A stretch of 64,000 nt of DNA from Meishania litoralis (GCF_042611095.1 NZ_JBHFPV010000002.1:310001-374000), one strand, 5' to 3'. Shown: positions 26,022 through 34,817, counted from the stretch's first letter. Program-made: numbers and translations. Notes: a model not told the origin generated them from the letters alone.

Positions 26022-26875
26022 AGAAAGTGCGATTGATCGGCGTGCCCGAGCATTTCAATATGCCCTGGCATATGGCCATTGAAGAAGGTGCGTTCGAAGA
26101 ACGTGGTATCGACCTACAATGGACCGACATTCCTGAAGGTACGGGCCGCATGTGCCAAATGTTGCAGAATAATGAGACCGATCTCGCCATAATACTGACC
26201 GAGGGACTGGTGAAAAGCATTTCCGAAGGCAATCCCGTCAAAATCGTACAGGAATATATCGCCTCGCCCCTACTTTGGGGAATACACGTAGGCGCCCAAA
26301 GTAACTTCAAGTCCATTTCAGATCTTAAAGGTTCCCGCGCCGCCATAAGCCGATTCGGGAGTGGAAGTCATCTCATGGCCTTCGTAAATGCCCGAACCGA
26401 AGGATGGGAAACTGAAGGCTTAAAATTCGAAGTAATTGACAACCTTCAAGGCGCCGTTGACGCACTGACCAACGGTGGTGCCGACTATTTTATGTGGGAA
26501 CACTTTACGACGAAACCTTTGGTCGACCAAGCTGTTTTTAGAAGGTTGGGCGACTGCCCTACCCCGTGGCCCTGTTTTGTAATCGCGGCAACGGCCAAAT
26601 TCATTGACGAAAATAAAGGAACTTTGAACCATATTTTGGAAATCATCAATTTGTACACCCTTGAATTCAAGCAAATACCAAGCATTGACCGTACATTGGC
26701 AAATCGCTACGGCCAGAAGTTGGAAGATATCAAAGAATGGCTCGCCCTAACAAGATGGAGTCAATCACAAATGGATTCACAAGTGCTTGATAAAGTGCAG
26801 GACACGTTATTGGATCTCAAGCTGATCGACCAAAAGGAAGTATCGGTAAAAATTTTGGAAAATCTTAATAATTAG
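26018..26875 (+). CDS. Cytosolic periplasmic-binding-protein-fold protein (NMT1/SsuA-like)
   Basis: A 285-residue protein with the two-lobe fold of NMT1/THI5/SsuA-type binding proteins: 'GVPEHFNMPWHMAIEEGAF', 'DLAIILTEGLV', 'IASPLLWGIHV', 'LKGSRAAISRFGSGSHLM'. It lacks any signal peptide or lipobox, and the ATGA overlap fixes the start, so it should stay in the cytosol. No ABC permease or ATPase gene is near. Members of this fold include cytosolic enzymes (THI5, MqnA/MqnD), so an enzymatic or sensing role linked to the phosphorylase product is possible. Confidence 0.82.
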   Translation: MKKVRLIGVPEHFNMPWHMAIEEGAFEERGIDLQWTDIPEGTGRMCQMLQNNETDLAIILTEGLVKSISEGNPVKIVQEYIASPLLWGIHVGAQSNFKSISDLKGSRAAISRFGSGSHLMAFVNARTEGWETEGLKFEVIDNLQGAVDALTNGGADYFMWEHFTTKPLVDQAVFRRLGDCPTPWPCFVIAATAKFIDENKGTLNHILEIINLYTLEFKQIPSIDRTLANRYGQKLEDIKEWLALTRWSQSQMDSQVLDKVQDTLLDLKLIDQKEVSVKILENLNN

Positions 26876-26879
26876 GGTC

Positions 26880-26910
26880 TTGACAAAAAAAGGTGGTTTT
26901 GTTATTTTTC
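26880..26910 (+). promoter_or_regulatory. Promoter of the small secreted protein gene at 26939
   Basis: TTG (26880-26882), 20 bp, then TATTTTTC (26903-26910), seven of eight bases of a Bacteroidota -7 box, 28 bp before ATG 26939. Confidence 0.45.
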
Positions 26911-26938
26911 GGTAGTAAACCTTTAATATCAGTTTGTT

Positions 26939-27370
26939 ATGAAGACCAAAAGCTTTTTGACAAAAACGGTATTAGCGCTGTTCATTGCTGTTTTTGTTAG
27001 CGAATTTGCGATCTCACAAACCTTCTACGCCTTAAAAATAGATCGTAGCATACGGGCCAAGGCCATTGATATTACGGCCGCTTACCAGCCCCGTTTGGTC
27101 ATGGGGCCAGAGCAGGCATTGGAATTTCAAGGCACGGTGGCCAAATTCTTGGTAAAAAGAAAGGCCATAGAAGAAGACGATTCCCTATCTCCAAAGGCAA
27201 AGTACGAACTGCTAAAACAGCTTTCGAGTAGAGAAACATCGGCTATGGCCGATGTTTTGGAATCGTATCGTTGGCAGGAATACATGCGGATCAAGCGGAA
27301 AATTCAACCTATTCCAAAACCGATGGACCAGCGAGAGGATTTGATCGCTGTAGACCCCCGTTACCATTGA
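26939..27370 (+). CDS. Small secreted protein, unknown function
   Basis: A 143-residue protein with a signal peptide (cleavage near residue 27, after AISQ). The mature chain is helical and charged ('SPKAKYELLKQLSSRE'), ending with a proline-rich stretch. It loosely recalls Spy/CpxP-like periplasmic helical proteins but lacks LTxxQ motifs. It stands alone with its own promoter and converges on ung, overlapping it by 10 bp at the 3' end. Confidence 0.72.
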   Translation: MKTKSFLTKTVLALFIAVFVSEFAISQTFYALKIDRSIRAKAIDITAAYQPRLVMGPEQALEFQGTVAKFLVKRKAIEEDDSLSPKAKYELLKQLSSRETSAMADVLESYRWQEYMRIKRKIQPIPKPMDQREDLIAVDPRYH

Positions 27371-28026
27371 ATGGGAGACTGCCCTCGATCGACCAGTATT
27401 TTGTTCACGGTGCTGAAATGCCGATTGCCGAACCAAAGGCCCCTATTCGCGCTCAAGGGTGAAGGATGCCCCGATCTTAAGATGTGATGTTTGTTCGCTT
27501 CTACCAATGCAGCTTTCTTTTTGGCAAATCCGCCCCACAGCAAAAAAATAAGTCCTTCTTTTTCTTGCGACAATTTTTTGATGACCGCATCGGTAAACAC
27601 TTCCCAACCTTTGTTCTGATGGCTTCCGGCCTGTTGCGCCCTTACAGTCAGTGTGGCATTGAGAAGAAGCACCCCCTGTTCGGCCCAACGTTCCAAATTG
27701 CCACTTTTTGGATAAGGCAATCCCATGTCCGTTTCTATTTCCTTGAAAATGTTGATCAAAGAAGGCGGATGCTGAATACCGTCATTGACCGAAAAGCAAA
27801 GGCCGTTGGCCTGACCGGGACCATGATAGGGGTCCTGCCCTATAATGATTACCCGGGTTTTATCAAATGGGGAGTGATCAAAAGCGGCGAAAATATGTTT
27901 CCCCTTTGGGTAGCAGGTATATTTGGTGTACTCCTCTTTAACAAAATGTATCAAAGGCCGAAAGTAGGGCTTTTCAAATTCTTCGTTCAAATGTTGTTTC
28001 CAACTTTCCGCGATTCGTACCTCCAT
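27361..28026 (-). CDS. ung: Uracil-DNA glycosylase, family 1
   Basis: A 221-residue Ung with the family 1 signatures: 'GQDPYHG' containing the water-activating Asp65, and 'GHPSPLSANRG' with His187 and the DNA-intercalating loop. It removes uracil from DNA as the first step of base-excision repair. Length is normal. It is divergent from satD across the operator array. Confidence 0.97.
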   Translation of the reverse strand: MEVRIAESWKQHLNEEFEKPYFRPLIHFVKEEYTKYTCYPKGKHIFAAFDHSPFDKTRVIIIGQDPYHGPGQANGLCFSVNDGIQHPPSLINIFKEIETDMGLPYPKSGNLERWAEQGVLLLNATLTVRAQQAGSHQNKGWEVFTDAVIKKLSQEKEGLIFLLWGGFAKKKAALVEANKHHILRSGHPSPLSANRGLWFGNRHFSTVNKILVDRGQSPIQW

Positions 28027-28127
28027 GCCAGACTTTTCCTTTTAAAACTAGAAACAAAAATAAGGATTATCGACAATGCCTTGCCGCAGCTGACTTTTTT
28101 GATGGCGAAACATTATCCTAAAGAAAA

Positions 28128-28207
28128 TTATAAGTTTATTGACTTATAGTTATTTATTATAAGCTTTTAAACTTATAATTGTATTTTATAAGCTTTTTAG
28201 CTTATAT
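28128..28207. promoter_or_regulatory. Array of three inverted-repeat operators between ung and satD
   Basis: Three 22-bp units, each TTATAAG(T/C)-6 bp-(A/G)CTTATA(A/G/T), lie at 28128-28149, 28157-28178 and 28186-28207. Starts are exactly 29 bp apart, and all half-site spacers are 6 bp. The array ends 5 bp before the satD -7 box. A dimeric regulator probably binds; the SatD product has its own C-terminal helix-turn-helix, so autoregulation is likely. Confidence 0.75.
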
Positions 28208-28212
28208 TTTTA

Positions 28213-28220
28213 TATATTTG
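28213..28220 (+). promoter_or_regulatory. -7 box of satD
   Basis: TATATTTG matches TAnnTTTG exactly and lies 22 bp before ATG 28243, directly after the third operator unit. No good -33 TTG is present at the normal distance because that zone is filled by the operators. Confidence 0.55.
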
Positions 28221-28242
28221 ACTGTTCATTTGTACCAATTTT

Positions 28243-28926
28243 ATGAAAAAAGGAGTGATTTCTGGGGATATTGTAGCGTTTACCAGTCTTTCCAATAAAG
28301 ACAAAGAGTCGGTAGAAGCCCACATTAAAGCGCTTTTTAAAGAACTCACGGCCGCTTTTGGCTGTTACGCCCGTTTGGTCAAAGGTGATTACTTGGAATG
28401 TGTCGTGCCAAAACCCGAAGATGCCCTAAAAGTGGCGCTCTTGATCAAAAGCAGTATCAAATCGATTCTTATAACAAAGGATTCCAGAAGCGACCATAGA
28501 ACCTCCTATTTCGAAAACTATGGCATCCGATTGGCCATTGGTTTCGGAAGCTTGCAACGTTTTGACACCGAAAAAGGCATCATAGATGGGGAGGCCATAT
28601 ACATGTCAGGGCGAAAAATCAATGAAGAGGACACCCATACCATGGATCGCATAAGCATTAAAAATACCCTGTTCTTTGTTTCAAAAGACGAAGATTTGAA
28701 CAATCGATTCGAACCTTTACTGCTCTTGCTCGATTTTTTGATGAACAAGGCCACAGCCAGACAATCGCAGGTATTATACTATAAGCTAATGGGAAACAAT
28801 GAAGATGCCATTGCCAAAAAATTGGGTATATCACAGCCGGCGGTGAACCAACATGCGAACGGTATTGGGTGGAATGCCATTGAAAAGGCCGTACAGTATT
28901 TTAACAACACCCTAAAAAGTCAATGA
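28243..28926 (+). CDS. SatD-family protein with C-terminal helix-turn-helix
   Basis: A 227-residue protein of the SatD family. The N-terminal domain ('GVISGDIVAFTSLS', 'ARLVKGDYLECVVP', 'IRLAIGFGSLQRFD', 'DGEAIYMSGRKINE') recalls the ferredoxin-like nucleotidyl-cyclase-type fold. Residues about 170-215 form a helix-turn-helix ('NNEDAIAKKLGISQPAVNQHA'), suited to binding the operator array upstream. It overlaps the DUF3307 gene by four bases (28923-28926). SatD with DUF3307 is a recurring bacterial pair of unknown role. Confidence 0.88.
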   Translation: MKKGVISGDIVAFTSLSNKDKESVEAHIKALFKELTAAFGCYARLVKGDYLECVVPKPEDALKVALLIKSSIKSILITKDSRSDHRTSYFENYGIRLAIGFGSLQRFDTEKGIIDGEAIYMSGRKINEEDTHTMDRISIKNTLFFVSKDEDLNNRFEPLLLLLDFLMNKATARQSQVLYYKLMGNNEDAIAKKLGISQPAVNQHANGIGWNAIEKAVQYFNNTLKSQ

Positions 28927-29645
28927 CCATGGATGTTTACCAACTACTTCTACTTCAGTTATTGGCCCACATAATAACGGATTATACCTTTCAGACCGAC
29001 AAACAGGCCGCCGACAAGAACAAAAAAGGATTCAAAAGCAAATACTTGAAGTGGCACATTCTGGTCATGTTCATAAGCTCGTGGTTATTTTCATTTCAAC
29101 TGGTCTTTGTTTTTGGGGCTTTGATTATCGCATCTACCCATTGGGTTATCGACGGATTCAAACCCAGAATCGATAAGAGCAAGTTATTGGGAAGGTATTC
29201 GTTCTTTATCGACCAAGGGTTGCACATAGCAATAATATGCTTGGTTGTTTGGATGTACACTTCTAATTTTCAAATGAATACGTTTATTCATTTAAATATA
29301 AACACGAAATATTTGCTGCTGGGATTAGGTTATCTTTTCTGTGGAAAACCGGCGAATGTCTTTATCAAGGAAATCTTCAAGGCCTCACAGATCGAATTCG
29401 ATGGAATGGACAAGGATGATTTACCTAATGCGGGAAGGCTTATCGGTGTTGTGGAACGATGGCTCGTACTTACCTTTATCTTGATCGATCAGTTCAGTGC
29501 CGTAGGTTTCCTGATTGCCGCGAAGTCTATTTTGCGTTATAAAGAGGAAACCAAAGGGTTCAATAAGACGGAATATGTGCTTATTGGAACGCTGTTAAGT
29601 TTTGGCTTGGCCATCGGGGTCGGAATCCTGGTAAGAACCTTTTGA
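28923..29645 (+). CDS. DUF3307 integral membrane protein
   Basis: A 240-residue membrane protein with about six hydrophobic segments. The N-terminus 'LLLLQLLAHIITDYTFQTD' and 'ASTHWVIDGFKP' carry the His/Asp residues typical of DUF3307. It is translationally coupled to the SatD-family gene by ATGA and controlled with it. Function unknown; the His/Asp motifs in membrane helices hint at metal binding. Confidence 0.88.
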   Translation: MTMDVYQLLLLQLLAHIITDYTFQTDKQAADKNKKGFKSKYLKWHILVMFISSWLFSFQLVFVFGALIIASTHWVIDGFKPRIDKSKLLGRYSFFIDQGLHIAIICLVVWMYTSNFQMNTFIHLNINTKYLLLGLGYLFCGKPANVFIKEIFKASQIEFDGMDKDDLPNAGRLIGVVERWLVLTFILIDQFSAVGFLIAAKSILRYKEETKGFNKTEYVLIGTLLSFGLAIGVGILVRTF

Positions 29646-29651
29646 TTCTTT

Positions 29652-30713
29652 TTATTTCGCGAAATCCAGTTGTGCCATTTGATTCATAAGCAGGCCCTTA
29701 TCTTCAAGACGCTTCTCGAGAATGCCCATATAATCCTGTTCTTTTTCATCCCGACTATTTTCGTAGGCTTTGGAAGCCCATTGAAAAGCGATTTCCAAAT
29801 TATCATTTTTTTCGTTGAGCACTGCCAGATTATGACAACTTCTTCCCCTGATTTTAGTATCCTCATGATCGACATCGATGGCCCAAAGCTGGCCGGCCCC
29901 TTCCCAATCACCTTGTGAAATCAATTTATCGGCCAATACGAGATTCTCAGAGCCCTTACTGAAATACTCCCTGGTAATTGTCCGCTCGAACGGTAAAAGC
30001 CTTTGTCCGTAGTTGATGCCCGACGTTTTGCTTTGCTGGATCAACGTCTCTTTTCTATCGCCAATGGCCTGATAGGCCGCAAAAGTATCGGTGCCCTTGC
30101 CGCTTGAAACGAACTGGTCGTTGAACACGATTTCGTCGATGACCTGTCTGCTTTTGGGGGAATAGATCCGCCAACCATTCTCAATAAGTGTTTCCATGGT
30201 CAGTTCTTGTGCGGGCACCTTTTCTTTGACCCGCATCAAATTGGGCTGAAGCATCGAGCTTTTTTTTATGGAGATTTTGGTATCCGTCTCATAGAACGCC
30301 AAAGCGAAAATCGCATCTACATTATGGGTTTCGCACAATTGGGCAATTGACGACCACGGAATGGAGTTTTCTGCAGAACCGTGCCCTTCGAGTTGAACGG
30401 AATCCAACAATTTAACGTCATCAAAACGCTTATCCTTGAGCAATTCGTCAAAAAGTCCCTCAATGGCGGCATCCTTGCCCTTCTCGGTAAGCCATTTTTC
30501 TTGAGCGACCAACAGGTTGCCCATTCCTTTGGTCTCACCTTCCACACCGGTCGAAACCTCACTGCTATTGACAATGCCTATTTTTTTTATCTGACCGGAG
30601 AGCATTACCGGTGAAGGAGCGGTCGTCTGTAACAACACTTGTTTGGTATTACTGCAAGATATTGCTAGTAGGCTACAAATGCCCAGTGCAAGATTTAAAC
30701 AGATTTTCTTCAT
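29652..30713 (-). CDS. DUF6340-family lipoprotein with TPR-like C-terminus
   Basis: A 353-residue lipoprotein (lipobox AISC, Cys20). The N-terminal half ('IKKIGIVNSSEV', 'VDAIFALAFYETDT', 'GWRIYSPKSRQVIDE') fits the DUF6340 lipoproteins of Bacteroidota. The last 90 residues look like TPR helices ('GDWEGAGQLWAIDVDHED', 'HNLAVLNEKNDNLEIAFQWA'). It converges on the DUF3307 gene with 6 bp between stops. An envelope role is likely; the activity is unknown. Confidence 0.82.
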   Translation of the reverse strand: MKKICLNLALGICSLLAISCSNTKQVLLQTTAPSPVMLSGQIKKIGIVNSSEVSTGVEGETKGMGNLLVAQEKWLTEKGKDAAIEGLFDELLKDKRFDDVKLLDSVQLEGHGSAENSIPWSSIAQLCETHNVDAIFALAFYETDTKISIKKSSMLQPNLMRVKEKVPAQELTMETLIENGWRIYSPKSRQVIDEIVFNDQFVSSGKGTDTFAAYQAIGDRKETLIQQSKTSGINYGQRLLPFERTITREYFSKGSENLVLADKLISQGDWEGAGQLWAIDVDHEDTKIRGRSCHNLAVLNEKNDNLEIAFQWASKAYENSRDEKEQDYMGILEKRLEDKGLLMNQMAQLDFAK

Positions 30714-30872
30714 GGCGGTCGGTATAGGTGTGCCCCGATCAATTGACGGGGAACAAGTTTTACCTAGCTAAAACACGCGTTAAGGCCTATTTATTGTGCA
30801 AACATCAGAATTTACAGGCTTTTGAAACTAAAAACCGTAGGTCGTCACGCTTACAATATTATCCCTAATCGC

Positions 30873-30880
30873 TACCTTTG
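30873..30880 (+). promoter_or_regulatory. -7 box of the MutS2-like gene
   Basis: TACCTTTG matches TAnnTTTG and lies 19 bp before ATG 30900. It falls inside the longer open frame from 30822, which argues for ATG 30900 as the true start. Confidence 0.5.
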
Positions 30881-30899
30881 CCCGCGATTTCTTGTTAAT

Positions 30900-33071
30900 A
30901 TGGGCGGTATATCAAAAAAAACACTTCAAGACCTGGAGTTTCCTACTGTATTGCAGCAACTTCAGGCACGCTGCAATACCGAATTGGGAAAAACGCACGT
31001 TTTGGATATTTGCCCCCTCCCCAATGAAGATGAAATAATCAGGGCATTGGGGCAGACCTCGGAATATCTTTCTTCTTTGGTGAGCGAAAACCGTATCCCC
31101 AATCATGGTTTCGACCCGATAACAGGTGATGTTAAGCTGCTCCGGATCGAGAACACTACATTGGAAATTGCCGGGTTCAAAAGAATCTCTGCAATTTGTG
31201 GCACCATGGCCGAACACAAGAAATTCTTCAAAAAATTCAAGGAATACTACCCCTTGTTGTTCGTGGTCACTGAAAAAATCGAATCGAATACTGAAATTTC
31301 CAAGCAAATAGACAGGATCATTGACCGATTCGGTGAAGTAAGGGACAAGGCTTCCGACGCCCTTTTCGATATACGAAGACAAATGAGCCATGTCAAGGGA
31401 AAAATCGGGCAGAGTTTCGCCGCCGCCCTGAACACGTATAACGGTTCGGACTACTTGGACGACATTCGGGAGTCGGTCGTCGAGAACCGTCGCGTTTTGG
31501 CGGTCAAGGCCATGTACCGTAAAAAAGTGCGGGGGGCGGTCATGGGCACTTCAAAAACGGGCAGTATTGTCTACATTGAGCCTGAGGCCGCTTTGAAATT
31601 CAGTAGGGAATTGAACAACCTGGAATTTGATGAAAAGGAAGAAATACAACGGATACTGAATCAATTGACAAATCAAATAAGGCCATTAAGGGGCCTTCTA
31701 AGCGATTATCAGGATTATTTGGCCCATATAGACGTTACGGCCGCAAAAGCGCGTTACGCACATGATATTAACGGTTTAATGCCGAAATTGAATACCAAAA
31801 GAAGGTCATACTTGCGCGATGCCTATCATCCGCTACTATTCTTGAGCAATTTAAGAAAGGGCGAAAAAACATTTCCTCAGACTATAGAACTTCACCCGGA
31901 AAACCGAATTATCGTTATCTCAGGACCTAATGCCGGGGGTAAAAGCATCACGCTAAAGACCATTGGTTTGTTGCAAGTAATGCTGCAGAGCGGACTTTTA
32001 ATTCCAGTTCACGAACGCAGTGAGGTCTGTTTTTTCAAAACGATTTTAACGGATATTGGAGACAATCAATCTATTGAAAATCATTTAAGTACGTATAGTT
32101 ATCGGCTCAAAAACATGAACCAGTTCTTAAAACGCTGCAATGATAAAACTTTGTTCTTGATCGATGAATTTGGAACCGGTAGCGACCCAGAACTGGGCGG
32201 TGCCTTGGCAGAGACCTTTTTGGAAGTCTTCTACGAGCGAGGCTCCTACGGGGTAATCACGACTCACTATGCCAATCTGAAGGCCTTGGCCAACGAATTG
32301 CCCCATGCCACCAATGCCAATATGCTTTTTGATGGCAAAACCTTGGAACCGACGTTTCAATTGATTCTAGGGCAGGCTGGCAGCTCCTTTACTTTTGAGG
32401 TAGCCCAAAAGAACGGTATTCCCTATTCGCTCATCAACAAGGCCAAAAAGAAGATTAAACGAGGCAAGGTTCGGTTCGATGCCACCATTGCCAAACTGCA
32501 GAAGGAACGAAGTAAAATGGCCGAAACGAGTTCCAAGCTCAAAGAAGAAGAAGCCAAGGCGCGCGAAGAAGCGGAACGATTGGAGAAACTGAATGCCAAG
32601 ATAAAGACCAAATTGGAAAACTATCAAGAACTCTACGACCATGACCAGCGGATGATTCAGTTGGGCAACAAGGTGAACGTGGCCGCTGACAAGTATTTTC
32701 AGAACAACAAGAAGCGACCTTTAATTTCTGAATTACTTCGGATTGTAGAGACCGAAAACAGTAAACGAAAAAAGAAATCGGCCGCCGAAGCCAAAAAAGA
32801 ACGCGATAAAAAAGCCCAAGTAGCCCATGAAGTACAAAAAGAGGTCAAGGTCATACGTGAGAAAAAGAAGGTAGCAAAGAAAAAGGCCATTCAAAAAGAG
32901 AAAAACAAACCTCGTCCCGTTTTTAATGTAGGCGATCGCGTGCGTATGTTGGATGGAAAGGCCGTCGGCACCATTGATTTCCTCGAAAAAGGAAAGGCCA
33001 TTGTCAATTACGGAATGTTCACCACGAATGTCAGTGTGGACCAACTGAATTTGGTCGAAAGCAAAAAATAA
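30900..33071 (+). CDS. MutS2-like ATPase without Smr domain
   Basis: A 723-residue protein. Residues about 1-300 are the MutS lever/core region. The ABC-type ATPase has Walker A 'SGPNAGGKSI' (342-349), then Walker B 'TLFLIDEFGTGSDPELGGALAE' and the His-switch 'ITTHY'. A long lysine/glutamate coiled coil follows (about 520-670). MutS2 normally ends with a Smr nuclease domain; this one ends in a small beta domain ('FNVGDRVRMLDGKAVGTIDF'), KOW/SH3-like. It may act on branched DNA or stalled ribosomes without cutting. Confidence 0.9.
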   Translation: MGGISKKTLQDLEFPTVLQQLQARCNTELGKTHVLDICPLPNEDEIIRALGQTSEYLSSLVSENRIPNHGFDPITGDVKLLRIENTTLEIAGFKRISAICGTMAEHKKFFKKFKEYYPLLFVVTEKIESNTEISKQIDRIIDRFGEVRDKASDALFDIRRQMSHVKGKIGQSFAAALNTYNGSDYLDDIRESVVENRRVLAVKAMYRKKVRGAVMGTSKTGSIVYIEPEAALKFSRELNNLEFDEKEEIQRILNQLTNQIRPLRGLLSDYQDYLAHIDVTAAKARYAHDINGLMPKLNTKRRSYLRDAYHPLLFLSNLRKGEKTFPQTIELHPENRIIVISGPNAGGKSITLKTIGLLQVMLQSGLLIPVHERSEVCFFKTILTDIGDNQSIENHLSTYSYRLKNMNQFLKRCNDKTLFLIDEFGTGSDPELGGALAETFLEVFYERGSYGVITTHYANLKALANELPHATNANMLFDGKTLEPTFQLILGQAGSSFTFEVAQKNGIPYSLINKAKKKIKRGKVRFDATIAKLQKERSKMAETSSKLKEEEAKAREEAERLEKLNAKIKTKLENYQELYDHDQRMIQLGNKVNVAADKYFQNNKKRPLISELLRIVETENSKRKKKSAAEAKKERDKKAQVAHEVQKEVKVIREKKKVAKKKAIQKEKNKPRPVFNVGDRVRMLDGKAVGTIDFLEKGKAIVNYGMFTTNVSVDQLNLVESKK

Positions 33072-33175
33072 TTGCCAATTGTGGCATTTATACTTCTGGG
33101 TACTATTAAAATGTAGTTGATTATCAATAAATTATGATAAATCGTATATGATTTTATGTGATTACTAAAAGGAAA

Positions 33176-33220
33176 CAGCCGACCACAGGTTGTTGAACCC
33201 ACAACCTGGGTGGCCGACTG
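33176..33220. terminator. Long hairpin between convergent genes
   Basis: The arms beginning CAGCCGACCACAGGTTGT and ending ACAACCTGGGTGGCCGACTG pair with a few mismatches around a TGAACCC loop. It lies between the MutS2-like gene and the cytolysin-like gene, which converge. The minus strand continues TTTCCTTTTAG, the plus strand has no T-run, so it may terminate mostly leftward transcription. Confidence 0.55.
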
Positions 33221-33233
33221 ATTGTCCCAAATC

Positions 33234-34817
33234 TTACAATTCTTTCACGGAAACCTCGGTACACACCCCTAATACCCTCTTCGAACAGTAGGCTTCATAA
33301 TATTCGTTACTATTGACATAACCAACGTTGAATTCCCCAAGTGTTTTCCAGACAATGTCCCACACCTGAAATTGAACCCTTACATTGTATGCCCCATCTT
33401 CTGGACTTAAGGAGTAATTGACGTTCTTGTCATCTAGTTTTACCCAATCTGAATATTTTTGTACATCGTCATTTTGCTCGAAATATGAAAAGCGATACCG
33501 AAAACTGTTATTGGCGGTCCTTTTTGCATAAATACTCTTATGTTCATACGGAAAACTGCCGCACGTGGTAACACTGTAATCGGTATTATAGCCCATTTTA
33601 GCTATTTGGTTGTCACGCAAATATTTTACCGTATAGCCAATAGGCGCGCCAGGATTGTCCCTGCTGTACAATGCTCCTTCGGCAATAACATAATGCAGTC
33701 CGCCTTTGCCCTCTTCTACCTCGCTTCCCGTGATGACCTCGGTCGCTACTTGGGCATTACCGCCGATGGTCACAATATTGATGGTAGACTCTTTTATGAC
33801 CTTTTCAAAATCGGCGTCTATTTCGATTGTAGCTCCCTTTTTTGCCGTTTTGTATTCCAAGACAGCTTCAAGGTTTACATCGGTTTCGGTATCGGTAGTC
33901 TCTAACCGCATCATGATTATTCTTCCGTATTGTACGGAGCTTACATAGGCCGGCGGGCTTTCGTTCGAAATGGCCGATTGCGCCATTGCCAAGCTCACGT
34001 CGCTGCCAAAAACCGCAGCGGGACTTTCAGGTGTTTCCATGGTAACATCATAAAATACTTGGCGATATAACAGTGTGGCGACTCTTTTTTCGGTCGTTTT
34101 GGTATAGTTGAATTGCGATTCGAAGGATGAGCCTTTCGACCATTCGGCACTGACACCTAAATCAAGGCTCATTTGCTCACTGCTATATACATTGGTCTTT
34201 TCGAAATAGGTATCTGAATCGATTTCATATCCTTGCGGCTGGATGTCCGAATTCCAATATTCAAGCGCTTCGTCGATACCGGCCTGCGTATTCTGATAAT
34301 TTGGTTCGGAAATGGTAATATTGCCCCCCTCGCCGATACCCGGAAGCTCCACCCGTAGTTTGGTCGGGGCCTTGGAGATTTGTAAAGGCAACGGAGACCC
34401 TTCCGATAATTGACGATTTGCGATAACAAGAGCACCGGGATAGATAACACCGGCCGTGGGATCGAACATCACTACATCTTCGAAATTCGACCTGATATTA
34501 TAGTCGACCGTTCTACATTCGGTAACCTCACCTTTTACAACATTGCGGTCTAGATCGGTATTCGTTTCATCTGTACCCGTGCTACCCTGCACATTCAGAA
34601 TTTGGTCCTGATCGTAATTCAAGTTCGAAATATGTGCATTAATGGCTTCAAGGTCTTGACTTGCTTCTTCAGGATCCTTGTCGCCATCATTGTCCCCACC
34701 GTTTTCTATTGGCGGATCAACAGGGTTATCTTCTTTGCTACAAGAGACTGCCGTGAGAAGCGACACGCTCAAAATTAGGAGAAAGGTTCTCTGTACTACA
34801 TGATCGATTGTTTTCAT
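33234..34817 (-). CDS. Cholesterol-dependent-cytolysin-like (thiol-activated cytolysin family) lipoprotein
   Basis: A 527-residue lipoprotein (lipobox AVSC, Cys26) with an acidic linker to about residue 55. From residue 110 it follows the pore-forming cytolysin fold: 'TAGVIYPGALVIANRQLSEG' corresponds to the YPGAL segment, 'LRVELPGIGEGGNITI' to the following strand, 'LLYRQVFYDVTMETPESPAAVF' and 'SNESPPAYVSSVQYGRIIMMRLET' to the central core, and 'INIVTIGGNAQ' holds the paired glycines (Gly352-Gly353) needed for strand release. The Trp-rich undecapeptide ECTGLAWEWWR is absent; instead the C-terminus has about 100 beta-rich residues with a C-x8-C pair. So it is a CDC-like protein, probably pore-forming at a different receptor. 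Start ATG 34817 is clear. Downstream hairpin at 33176. Confidence 0.88.
   Translation of the reverse strand: MKTIDHVVQRTFLLILSVSLLTAVSCSKEDNPVDPPIENGGDNDGDKDPEEASQDLEAINAHISNLNYDQDQILNVQGSTGTDETNTDLDRNVVKGEVTECRTVDYNIRSNFEDVVMFDPTAGVIYPGALVIANRQLSEGSPLPLQISKAPTKLRVELPGIGEGGNITISEPNYQNTQAGIDEALEYWNSDIQPQGYEIDSDTYFEKTNVYSSEQMSLDLGVSAEWSKGSSFESQFNYTKTTEKRVATLLYRQVFYDVTMETPESPAAVFGSDVSLAMAQSAISNESPPAYVSSVQYGRIIMMRLETTDTETDVNLEAVLEYKTAKKGATIEIDADFEKVIKESTINIVTIGGNAQVATEVITGSEVEEGKGGLHYVIAEGALYSRDNPGAPIGYTVKYLRDNQIAKMGYNTDYSVTTCGSFPYEHKSIYAKRTANNSFRYRFSYFEQNDDVQKYSDWVKLDDKNVNYSLSPEDGAYNVRVQFQVWDIVWKTLGEFNVGYVNSNEYYEAYCSKRVLGVCTEVSVKEL

Noticed and set aside
25152..26875. Futalosine-pathway genes (MqnB-like phosphorylase plus MqnD-like protein).
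   Set aside because: The binding-fold protein has NMT1/SsuA-like motifs and not those I expect for MqnA/MqnD, no other menaquinone gene is present, and flavobacteria normally use the classical Men route.
27484..28149. A 221-codon plus-strand frame opposite ung.
   Set aside because: It is antisense to ung for most of its length, and its translation looks random and Phe-rich.
28128..28207. A short CRISPR-like array because of the exact 29-bp period.
   Set aside because: The repeated part is itself a palindromic pair with only 7 bp between units, the units differ at their edges, and no cas gene is near. Operators fit better.
33234..34817. A true cholesterol-dependent cytolysin.
   Set aside because: The Trp-rich undecapeptide and a clear cholesterol-recognition loop are not present; I call it CDC-like only.
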